Shown here: positions 1 to 5,632 of the stretch, piece after piece
Layout of the letters: every line of letters starts with the position of its first letter
Numbering within the stretch: the stretch's first letter is position 1
Source of the DNA: an uncultured Bacteroides sp.
GTDB lineage: Bacteria > Bacteroidota > Bacteroidia > Bacteroidales > Bacteroidaceae
Direction of reading: 5' to 3'
Length of the DNA stretch: 5,833 bases
Assembly (NCBI GenBank): GCA_905201685.1
Contig: CAJKOW010000073.1
Location: 1 to 5,833, forward strand
Made by a program: the position numbers and the translations under genes
Notes under the pieces: generated by a model
The model's input: the letters and a program-made list of their open reading frames with translations, nothing else
Databases searched by the model: none
Told to the model about the DNA's origin: nothing

Positions 1-1116
1 ATTATAATAATATGTATTATCAAATTCCTTAATATAGAATTGTCTATTGTCCATAAATACTCTAGAAGAAACTAATATAGCTCTATATTCTTCGTTGTTT
101 TCTATGTTTTTAAACTTGTCTTTTGTAACTTTACCAGCTTTTATTTCAAATGAAATTGCAATTGTAAATATTAACATTGTTTGCATTATTCTATTATTGG
201 TATTTGAATAATCTCTACTTACCATGTCAAATATCTTTTTAAAATCGTTTAAAGCATGTTTTAAAATTCTTAAATTTCGAGTTCCACTCTTGTTAAATGT
301 TGATGTTATCAAATTTGAATTTTGCCTTAAAAATCTAATCAATTCTGGATATCTTTCGTATCTCATTAATAGTCCATTTATTATATAAGTGAACTCCGGT
401 GCATATTCAAAAGTTTCCCCAATTAATTTTTCTTTTATTCTTTCATAATCATTTGCTTTATCAAATACATATTCAATTGTATCTTGAATACGCTGAACCA
501 TTGGTTCATCTGTTTTTACATTTAATTTGTTTTCTTTATCCAACAAATATGTAGCAATAAATGTCTTCATTTCCAAATTGCTACTCTTTAGCTTTGTAGA
601 CAATTCTTTTTCATTACATATTATTATTGTCTTTATATGGTCATGCTCAACAAAGTTATTAATATAACCTAATATATCAATAACATCAACATTTGCTCTT
701 TCAAGGTCATCAAAACATAATACTTTATCTTCTGTTGAGAAAAATTCCTCATAATTAATCTTATCACCATTTTGTGTTACTCCAAAAAAGTTTGCCATAT
801 CCAAACCAGTCTTAGCATATTCTGGAATTACTTTCTCACCTTTTGAGCCCATATACTTTTTTAAGTTTTTATCCATTAATTGAGTAGTTTCGATAAAGAT
901 TTTTTTACTTATTTCTTCTAGATTTGATATTCCATATAAAGACATGTATATTGTTGTGTATTTCTTACCATTTATTTGCATTGCTTCAATTTTGTTTCTT
1001 ATTTTATGGTTCCAGAAATAAGTTTTACCGCTTCCCCATTCACCATTTATCATAATTGCATAATCTGTATAATCTGCTCTTATATAGTCTAGTATGCTTT
1101 CTACTAAATCGTCCAT
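1..1116 (-). CDS. KAP-like P-loop NTPase, C-terminus cut by the window edge
   Basis: An open frame of 372 codons runs from ATG at 1116-1114 to base 1 with no stop, so the gene continues left of the window. The start is supported by AAGGGAG (1130-1124) seven bases upstream. Residues 25-32 (GEWGSGKT) are a Walker A motif. Residues 132-140 (VLCFDDLER) form a Walker B strand with two acidic residues followed by an ER pair, as in KAP-type and related STAND/AAA+ NTPases. A hydrophobic strand with an NE pair follows (TIIIC, then NEKE), resembling sensor-1. The rest is a helical, lysine-rich region. No convincing membrane segment is visible, although many KAP proteins have one between Walker A and B. 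KAP NTPases are often found in anti-phage and conflict loci, so a defence role is plausible but inferred. It follows the comF remnant by 36 bases in the same direction. Composition is very AT-rich, unlike everything right of about 1300. Another AAA+ or STAND family is possible. Confidence 0.75.
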   Translation of the reverse strand, partial: MDDLVESILDYIRADYTDYAIMINGEWGSGKTYFWNHKIRNKIEAMQINGKKYTTIYMSLYGISNLEEISKKIFIETTQLMDKNLKKYMGSKGEKVIPEYAKTGLDMANFFGVTQNGDKINYEEFFSTEDKVLCFDDLERANVDVIDILGYINNFVEHDHIKTIIICNEKELSTKLKSSNLEMKTFIATYLLDKENKLNVKTDEPMVQRIQDTIEYVFDKANDYERIKEKLIGETFEYAPEFTYIINGLLMRYERYPELIRFLRQNSNLITSTFNKSGTRNLRILKHALNDFKKIFDMVSRDYSNTNNRIMQTMLIFTIAISFEIKAGKVTKDKFKNIENNEEYRAILVSSRVFMDNRQFYIKEFDNTYYYN

Positions 1117-1123
1117 TATCTCT

Positions 1124-1130
1124 CTCCCTT
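1124..1130 (-). promoter_or_regulatory. Shine-Dalgarno site of the KAP-like NTPase gene
   Basis: On the minus strand AAGGGAG sits seven bases before ATG 1116-1114. It fixes that start. Such a strong site fits a Firmicute-type gene in this AT-rich part of the window. Confidence 0.7.
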
Positions 1131-1152
1131 CAATTTTTAGTTTATTTATTAT

Positions 1153-1293
1153 TTAATCTTTTGCTATTGTTAATATTCCAACTTTACTCGGATCTGCTTC
1201 TCTTATTGCTTTTGCACATTCATTTGCAGTTGCTCCTGTAGTATATATGTCATCAAATATAAGCACATTTTTGTTGTAAATTATATCTTGTTT
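1153..1293 (-). pseudogene. comF: 3' remnant of a comF-type phosphoribosyltransferase gene
   Basis: This frame has no start codon of its own and is absent from a simple ORF list. It reads 46 residues from 1293 to a TAA at 1155-1153. It contains VLIFDDIYTTGAT, the PRPP-binding loop of type I phosphoribosyltransferases (hydrophobic strand, two Asp, TTGAT), then ANECAKAIREA and a final hydrophobic strand GILTIAKD. The TTGAT-x-NECAKA wording, with the stop shortly after, is typical of the ComF/GntX family, which ends soon after this loop. ComF proteins are usually about 220-240 residues, so about four fifths is missing. In this frame a TGA (1296-1294) lies immediately upstream, at the composition break. 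The last 13 bases overlap the 3' end of the abiEii-like gene in another frame. ComF acts in DNA uptake for natural transformation in competent bacteria, but this fragment cannot be functional. The loss is due either to insertion or deletion, or to an assembly join. Confidence 0.8.
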
Positions 1294-1297
1294 TCAA
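1281..1297. other. Junction between AT-rich Firmicute-like DNA and Bacteroidota-like DNA
   Basis: Left of this interval, comF-frame similarity is continuous and G+C is about 18-30% by hand count of sample lines. Right of it, the abiEii frame is continuous and G+C is about 45% or more. The comF frame meets TGA at 1296-1294, and the abiEii frame ends in TAA at 1283-1281, so the two reading frames overlap only here. The exact breakpoint cannot be placed within these bases. No tRNA, obvious terminal inverted repeat or insertion sequence is visible at the break. Confidence 0.7.
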
Positions 1298-2240
1298 TTA
1301 TCGAAATGAAATCGTGCAATTTCTTTCCAACTTGATTCGCATCAGGTATCCGGCTATATGCCAGATAATTTAATTCCCGTTCATAATATCCGCCCAATTG
1401 CTTCCATAGCTCATTGAATGAACCAAGAAGGGGAGATTCTTTAATGGGTGTATGTTTCCATTTTTCCGGTGAGTCAAACATTTGTCGGTCATGCGCCGCC
1501 AGTTCTTGCAGGTCTTTAATGAAATCCTGTTCCACATATTCCATACATTCCCTATCGTCAAGCAGAAAATAGATATCATAGAAATGGCGGATTTTCCCGG
1601 TTAATCCTTGCACCGGATTATCCATAAAGGAGAAACGGAGAAGCGAAACGACTTTCTCGCACAAGGTGCGCCGTTTGTCCAGAATGTTCAGTTCAAACGG
1701 ATGCAGGTCATATTCTTCAATGAAAGAGTCCATACCTGTATTTTCAAGGTAGGAAGTGATAAAGCTCTTTATTTGCCGTCTGACATATGGATAAGGATTG
1801 GAAAACGAATTTATTTCCACGACTACACGGTTGGCGACAAAATCAAACAACGGGTCATGGACGCTTGCCGGATATTGGTACAAGGCTTTCCGATAACGGG
1901 AACCCTTACTTGTCAGTTCAGGCACAACCTGTTCCTGCAAGCCTTGGGTCATTTCTTTGCAGACCTTGGAAATCAAAGTCTTTATCTGATTTCCGCTCAA
2001 CTTTTGCGTGAGTACAGCCACATCCACATCTTCCGAGAAGCGGTTAATCAATCCGTACCCTTTTGACAAGGATGTGCCGCCCTTGAACACCGTGTTCTCC
2101 ATATAAACGCTTCGGGAGAGTTGTTGCAATATCTTGCTTATCCAATAGTCTTTTTCGATATAGACCGGTGCTATATGGTAATATTCGGAAGCCGCGCGTA
2201 TTGCATCTGCTAACAGTTCAGGTTGTTTTTCCAGTATCAT
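1281..2240 (-). CDS. abiEii: AbiEii/AbiGii-type nucleotidyltransferase toxin (type IV toxin-antitoxin)
   Basis: This 319-residue protein has the AbiEii nucleotidyltransferase signatures in order. They are YIEKDYWIS at 28-36, FKGGTSLSK at 52-60 (the GGTS motif of the nucleotide-binding loop), RFSEDVDVAV at 67-76 with the metal-binding Asp-x-Asp at 71/73, VEINS at 141-145, TLCEKVVSLL at 192-201, and KIRHFYDIYFLL at 216-227 matching the conserved C-terminal Lys...Arg-x-x-Tyr-Asp-x-Tyr region. Characterised AbiEii relatives bind NTPs, and the MenT relatives add nucleotides to tRNA acceptor ends. This toxicity gives abortive infection or element maintenance. All expected catalytic residues are present, so it looks active. 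ATG 2240-2238 overlaps the TGA of the antitoxin gene (ATGA), and GGAGG (2250-2246) lies five bases upstream. Length is within the usual range of about 300 residues. The stop lies exactly in the composition break, so the last few residues (roughly the final ENKI) may not be native. Confidence 0.9.
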   Translation of the reverse strand: MILEKQPELLADAIRAASEYYHIAPVYIEKDYWISKILQQLSRSVYMENTVFKGGTSLSKGYGLINRFSEDVDVAVLTQKLSGNQIKTLISKVCKEMTQGLQEQVVPELTSKGSRYRKALYQYPASVHDPLFDFVANRVVVEINSFSNPYPYVRRQIKSFITSYLENTGMDSFIEEYDLHPFELNILDKRRTLCEKVVSLLRFSFMDNPVQGLTGKIRHFYDIYFLLDDRECMEYVEQDFIKDLQELAAHDRQMFDSPEKWKHTPIKESPLLGSFNELWKQLGGYYERELNYLAYSRIPDANQVGKKLHDFISIIENKI

Positions 2241-2962
2241 TCAATCCTCCATTTCTTTTTATTAGGCAATGTATCTTCATTTATTCCCAATTTATAGACC
2301 GTTACTGGATTCAATGAATCCCATAAAGGTTGCGCTTTCGCCATACCGCAATCGTTCTCGATGATGGTTCCCAACAAGGCGCGTACCATTGGCGGATAGG
2401 CCTCGGCCAAGGCAACCATCTTTTCCTTCTCCCTCCTGCCAAGTTCTCCTACCAGAAAAGCTATGCGCCTGTATGATGCCTCTATCGTGGTGTCGGGTAT
2501 TTCCTTGATGAAGCGGATGGCATCCAATAATTGCAGGAGCGGGATATTGTCTTTGGTTATCGGGTTAGGTTGCAGGACAAAGCAGACGGTGAATATATCC
2601 CGTTGTTTCTTGTTCCTGCGTTGGTTTGTGCCGATTTGGATGATGTTGGGCACTTGTGTAGTAAGCCCCAACCGATTAAAGACGGAGTAACCGGTCAAAT
2701 ATCCGATGCGCTTTCCGTTCTTTTCCAACAAATCCTTCACCAACTCTTCTTGTCTGGGTTTCAACGTTCCGAACACGCTCTTTTTAGGCTTGTAGAACCG
2801 TCCTTTGGATATTTTAGCCAAGTAGCCTTCACCCGCCAGCCGATTCAGCATTTTAATGATGCTTTCGCTCGTTTCGGCAGGCAAGTTTAAGTCCCGGTAG
2901 GTAAACACGTAATCGGGCTGAAAATCTTCCAATCGTTTCTGTACTTCTCTTGTGATAATCAT
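2237..2962 (-). CDS. abiEi: AbiEi-like antitoxin / transcriptional regulator (DUF6088-type)
   Basis: From ATG 2962-2960 this gives 241 residues. The N-terminal 60 residues form a winged helix-turn-helix: a helix beginning MIITREVQKR, a YVFTYRDLNL segment, then a recognition region IIKMLNRLAGEGYLAKISKG leading into GRFYKPK. The C-terminal part contains GYLTGYSVFNRLGL and NIIQIGTNQRRNK, typical of the AbiEi C-terminal domain that neutralises the toxin. Family members repress their own operon by binding inverted repeats and counter AbiEii. The frame is open back to a TTG at 3022, but that extension codes through a TATCTTTG promoter box and lacks family similarity, so the ATG (with AAGGA about nine bases upstream) is preferred. 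The stop overlaps the next start by four bases, so toxin and antitoxin should be translationally coupled. The name DUF6088 rests on recalled family wording, not a search. Confidence 0.85.
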   Translation of the reverse strand: MIITREVQKRLEDFQPDYVFTYRDLNLPAETSESIIKMLNRLAGEGYLAKISKGRFYKPKKSVFGTLKPRQEELVKDLLEKNGKRIGYLTGYSVFNRLGLTTQVPNIIQIGTNQRRNKKQRDIFTVCFVLQPNPITKDNIPLLQLLDAIRFIKEIPDTTIEASYRRIAFLVGELGRREKEKMVALAEAYPPMVRALLGTIIENDCGMAKAQPLWDSLNPVTVYKLGINEDTLPNKKKWRIE

Positions 2963-2987
2963 AATCCCATGTCCTTGGTTGTCGGTG

Positions 2988-2995
2988 CAAAGATA
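2988..2995 (-). promoter_or_regulatory. Candidate Bacteroidota -7 promoter element for the abiE operon
   Basis: The minus strand reads TATCTTTG, a full match to the Bacteroides -7 consensus TAnnTTTG, about 25 bases before the preferred abiEi start. A TTTG (3023-3020) is a possible -33 element, but its 24-base spacing is a few bases longer than the usual 19-21. The promoter is therefore likely but not ideal. It argues against the longer TTG-started version of AbiEi. Confidence 0.55.
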
Positions 2996-3007
2996 AGAAA
3001 TATTCTT
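2995..3007. promoter_or_regulatory. Candidate AbiEi operator dyad
   Basis: AAGAA-ATA-TTCTT is a perfect 5-base inverted repeat with a 3-base spacer. It touches the upstream end of the TATCTTTG box and lies between the -33 and -7 positions. A wider pair, TGTCG (2980-2984) and CGACA (3015-3019), encloses the same promoter. AbiEi proteins are known to autoregulate through inverted repeats at their promoter, so these are candidate binding sites. Short AT-rich dyads also arise by chance. Confidence 0.35.
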
Positions 3008-3043
3008 GTTTTTACGACACAAAACTGGAATTTTATTAGAAAT

Positions 3044-3076
3044 GGCTCCACCCTGTCCTCCCGACAGAATGAAGCC
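3044..3076. repeat. Interrupted inverted repeat in the intergenic gap
   Basis: CTGTC-CTCCC-GACAG (3053-3067) is a perfect 5-base stem with a 5-base loop. It is flanked symmetrically by GGCT (3044-3047) and AGCC (3073-3076), with a 5-by-5 internal loop between the two stems. There is no T-run on either side, so it is not a typical intrinsic terminator. It could be a protein-binding or processing site, or chance. Confidence 0.3.
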
Positions 3077-3093
3077 GGTTGTTTAACTTAAAT

Positions 3094-3110
3094 AGCGGGA
3101 ACTTCCTGCT
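3094..3110. repeat. Near-palindrome downstream of the HTH gene
   Basis: AGCGGGAA-C-TTCCTGCT is a 17-base dyad with seven Watson-Crick pairs and one mismatch (G/T on the plus strand) around a central C. It lies about 47 bases after the stop of the 137-residue HTH gene. As RNA on the minus strand it would form a weak hairpin with one A-C mismatch followed by ATTTAAG. It is either a poor terminator or, more likely, a symmetric protein-binding site. Confidence 0.3.
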
Positions 3111-3156
3111 TCACAGCGGTAGAGAGTATCCCTGAACGATGAACATCCAAGATGCA

Positions 3157-3570
3157 TTATCCACAATCATCTGAGAGTTCTTTTTCTTCTGTTTCTTTCT
3201 CCCCGCCGTTTTCATCCGTTTCTTCGGGCATCGGATAAGTTTCCGACAGCTTGTCCTTCCGTGCCTGACGCTTGATTTCGTTCTCGTCGAAGTTGTTGCG
3301 GATGAACTCGTGCAGGTCTGATTCCTTGTAATAGGTCTTGTGGTATATCGAATGGAACTTCAACGCCCCGTTGTTCCGGTATCGCTGGAGCGTGCGCTTG
3401 CTGATGCGCAGCAGTTGGCACACCTCCTGATTGTCGTACAGCCGTTCCCCGTTCAGGTAGTTCAGGTGTTTCTGCCGGTTCTCCGCCTTGTCCAGCTTGC
3501 GCGATATGCGGTACAATTCGCCCATGATGCGCTCCATCCATGCCTCAAATTCTGTCTTGTCCACTAACAT
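3157..3570 (-). CDS. Helix-turn-helix DNA-binding protein (excisionase/MerR-like, Bacteroidota mobile-element type)
   Basis: This 137-residue protein has three parts. Residues 1-38 are a charged, probably coiled-coil helix. Residues 44-90 are a helix-turn-helix of the HTH_17 excisionase/MerR-like type: YDNQEVCQLLRIS, then KRTLQRYRNNG as recognition helix, then a wing YHKTYYKESDLHEFI. Residues 114-137 are an acidic, disordered tail rich in Glu and Asp. Proteins of this shape sit beside the primase/helicase gene in many Bacteroidota conjugative and mobilizable elements, where some take part in excision or its control. The recognition region is clearly related to that of the truncated gene at the right edge, so the two are paralogues. 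ATG 3570-3568 has AGGAGG seven bases upstream and follows the primase gene by 19 bases, so they are in one operon. Whether this copy is an excisionase, a replication accessory factor or a repressor cannot be told from sequence. Confidence 0.85.
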   Translation of the reverse strand: MLVDKTEFEAWMERIMGELYRISRKLDKAENRQKHLNYLNGERLYDNQEVCQLLRISKRTLQRYRNNGALKFHSIYHKTYYKESDLHEFIRNNFDENEIKRQARKDKLSETYPMPEETDENGGEKETEEKELSDDCG

Positions 3571-3577
3571 GGCCTTT

Positions 3578-3583
3578 CCTCCT
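3578..3583 (-). promoter_or_regulatory. Strong Shine-Dalgarno site before the 137-residue HTH gene
   Basis: AGGAGG on the minus strand lies seven bases before ATG 3570-3568, within the 19-base gap after the primase gene. Bacteroidota genes usually have weak or no such site. A near-perfect one suggests this regulator is translated efficiently on its own rather than only by coupling to the upstream gene. Confidence 0.6.
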
Positions 3584-3589
3584 ATGATT

Positions 3590-5632
3590 TTACACCTCGC
3601 CCAGCATGTAGCTGTTCGGTGTGTCGGGTGATTTCACAATGATTTCCTTCTCCCGCATAAAACGGATGTAGCTCTTGGCCGTGCGTTCCTTCACATCGAA
3701 CGCCGCCTGAAGTTCTTCCGACAGCTCCATGTAGCCGATGAAGCGTTTCCGGCTGAACAGTTCGCGCGCCACCGCCACAAGTTCCTCCTCCTTGCGCCTG
3801 TCCTTTTCCTCTTTAGGCTTCTCGCCCAGATAGGCGTGCATCGCCTTGCCCTTGTCCCATGCGAACTGCATGAGCGGCACATCCAGCGGGCTGCCGTCAC
3901 GCACTTTCAGGGCTTTCACCACCGACACGGCAGGATTGCTGTCCTTTTCGATGGAGAGGATGGCGGCAGCCTTGCGTTGCAGCTCGCTGCCCAGATGCCC
4001 CCGCAGCTTCAGCCCGTTGGGGATGAAGTGCAGCACCGTGACGATGCACGTGTTGTAGATGCCCGCCAGCCGGTAGAGTTCCTCCACGACGGCAATGCTC
4101 TCCGCCTCGTCATTGGCGCAGCGTATCAGGTCGGCGATGCCGTCAATCACCACCAGATGGATACCTCCGTACTGGTAATGAAACCGGTCCATGCTGAGCA
4201 CGATGGACTTCAGCCGCTCCTTACGGCTCATCCCCGTCAGGCAATATGCCTTGAACCACTCCGGCATCGTGTCGCGCCCGCAACGGCGCAGCAGGGTACT
4301 TACGTTCTTGTATAGCTGCACCTCGCTCTGTTCGGTATCGTAGAACAGCACCGCCTTTCCTTTCGGATTCCCTTCGATGGAAATGCCCAGCGTGTCGATG
4401 CCTTCCGCGTTTTCCGGTTTCACAGCCCCGGCAATCAGGGCTGCCACATAGTTGCTTTTCCCCGTACCTTCCCCGCCGGTGATGCAGAGCAGGTTCCCTT
4501 GTGTTCCGAGCGGCACGCCGTTCACCGATACTATCATCTGTGCCACAGGTGGCGGGTTGTTGAAATCCAACTCGCATGATTTTAATGCTGACATATCTTC
4601 CTTGTATAATGAATCCAAATGGTTTAAGAACAGTTTCAATAAATCATCATGCGTATGTCCCAACGCAAAATAGTCCGTTATATCCTTTTCTTCTTTTGTC
4701 CCTGCCAGCGGAAGTAAAAGGCGTTTCAATGCAAACGGCTTCAATTCTTCCTGCCGTTTGGCAGAAACTTCTAACCCGGTTTTGTCCATGTCATATAGCA
4801 GAATGATATGTTTGAACCGGTAGGAGAGCAGCATCAGCACAGATGCGGGGATGAGCGTCGTTTCCGAATTGAAACAGATGGCATGGAACCCGTTTGCCGC
4901 AAGGCTCATCACATCTTTCTCACCGCCGGTAATGAATAGCAGGTCGCCTTTGGAGGGCAGTTGGTCAAGTCCGAAGCAATAATTGTCGCCCAAATCTCCG
5001 GCATAGAAAAAACGCATCTCCGAGCGCGGGCGGTATATCTTGATGTATTTGTCGCCTGCGTAACCATACATCGGTTCTTGTGCTGTCGCCGCAAGGGTAT
5101 AAGGCCGCCCCTCTTGGGTGGCGGAGGTGAACGAGTGTAGCGGTTGTACATTATATTTATGTAATATGCCTTCCGTAATGCCCGACTTTCCCCAAAAGGA
5201 AAGGTCTGCTTCGTTGAACGCCCTTGCCACAAGGCTGTACGGGCGTATGTTCTTTTCCTTCTGCCCGGCGGTGGCGGGACGCACGGTGGGAATGGCAGCG
5301 ACACCGATGCCGGCTTCATGCCCGTCATCCAGCCCCAAATGCAGGTCATGGTCGATGATTCGCATGATTTCAACGAAGTCCTTCGCGTTCCTGCAACTCA
5401 GCCCCGTCATTGTCCCTACCAACTCGAAGCAGTCCCCGGAATATTCCTCGTTGCCGAAATCCTTCATCTTATACACCGAATGTCGCCGGTCATAATATAC
5501 GTTGCACGATGCCTTCGTATCCTTATACAAAGGATTCAGGAACTTCTTCCCGATGCGGAACTGCACCGGCAGGTAATGTCTGAACACCGAAAGCCCCCTG
5601 TCCGTTGCCTGTAAAATATCCTCCTTATTCAT
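3590..5632 (-). CDS. TOPRIM-RecA-like primase/helicase-type replication protein
   Basis: This 680-residue protein has several domains. Residues about 1-100 resemble a DnaG-like N-terminal domain (FLNPLYKDTKASCNVYYD, then YKMKDFGNEEYSGDCFELV) but without a CHC2 zinc-finger cysteine/histidine set. Residues about 228-325 are a TOPRIM fold: GGEKD at 236-240 with Glu238, LLYDMDKTG at 278-286 with Asp281 and Asp283, and KDITDYF at 316-322. Residues about 355-600 are a RecA/RepA-like ATPase: Walker A GGEGTGKS at 386-393, YDTEQSE at 431-437, Walker B LVVIDG at 493-498, and VLHFIPNG...RGHLGSELQRKA around 533-555. Residues about 612-680 look like a winged helix. The likely role is primer synthesis or DNA unwinding for replication of the mobile element; the PrmN1-type protein of NBU elements is a comparable case, and related proteins affect excision. 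ATG 5632-5630 overlaps the upstream HTH stop by eight bases, with AAGGA upstream. G+C drops locally within residues 277-354. Confidence 0.85.
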   Translation of the reverse strand: MNKEDILQATDRGLSVFRHYLPVQFRIGKKFLNPLYKDTKASCNVYYDRRHSVYKMKDFGNEEYSGDCFELVGTMTGLSCRNAKDFVEIMRIIDHDLHLGLDDGHEAGIGVAAIPTVRPATAGQKEKNIRPYSLVARAFNEADLSFWGKSGITEGILHKYNVQPLHSFTSATQEGRPYTLAATAQEPMYGYAGDKYIKIYRPRSEMRFFYAGDLGDNYCFGLDQLPSKGDLLFITGGEKDVMSLAANGFHAICFNSETTLIPASVLMLLSYRFKHIILLYDMDKTGLEVSAKRQEELKPFALKRLLLPLAGTKEEKDITDYFALGHTHDDLLKLFLNHLDSLYKEDMSALKSCELDFNNPPPVAQMIVSVNGVPLGTQGNLLCITGGEGTGKSNYVAALIAGAVKPENAEGIDTLGISIEGNPKGKAVLFYDTEQSEVQLYKNVSTLLRRCGRDTMPEWFKAYCLTGMSRKERLKSIVLSMDRFHYQYGGIHLVVIDGIADLIRCANDEAESIAVVEELYRLAGIYNTCIVTVLHFIPNGLKLRGHLGSELQRKAAAILSIEKDSNPAVSVVKALKVRDGSPLDVPLMQFAWDKGKAMHAYLGEKPKEEKDRRKEEELVAVARELFSRKRFIGYMELSEELQAAFDVKERTAKSYIRFMREKEIIVKSPDTPNSYMLGEV

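Noticed and set aside
1117..1152. Intrinsic terminator between the comF remnant and the NTPase gene
   Set aside because: The 36 bases are AT-rich and carry a Shine-Dalgarno site but no GC stem-loop.
1056..1241. Plus-strand leucine-rich 61-residue frame that looks like a membrane peptide
   Set aside because: It lies antisense to the KAP-like start and the comF remnant. Its Leu/Phe richness is simply the complement of AT-rich coding DNA, and it has no ribosome site.
1260..1300. An attachment site, target duplication or terminal inverted repeat at the junction
   Set aside because: I searched by eye and found no repeat longer than a few bases and no tRNA or integrase nearby, so no site can be claimed.
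1608..2066. Plus-strand 152-residue frame opposite abiEii
   Set aside because: The minus frame has full nucleotidyltransferase motifs; the plus frame has no recognisable domain or start signal.
2963..3022. N-terminal extension of AbiEi from TTG 3022
   Set aside because: It reads through the TATCTTTG promoter box and the dyad, and the domain begins naturally at MIITREVQK.
3212..3541. Second minus-strand frame (109 residues) inside the HTH gene
   Set aside because: It is offset from the HTH frame, has Gly/Ala/Arg/Gln-rich shadow composition and no start signal.
3836..4315. Plus-strand 159-residue His/Gln-rich frame opposite the ATPase domain
   Set aside because: It is a GC-rich antisense shadow of the Walker A/B region, with no domain or ribosome site.
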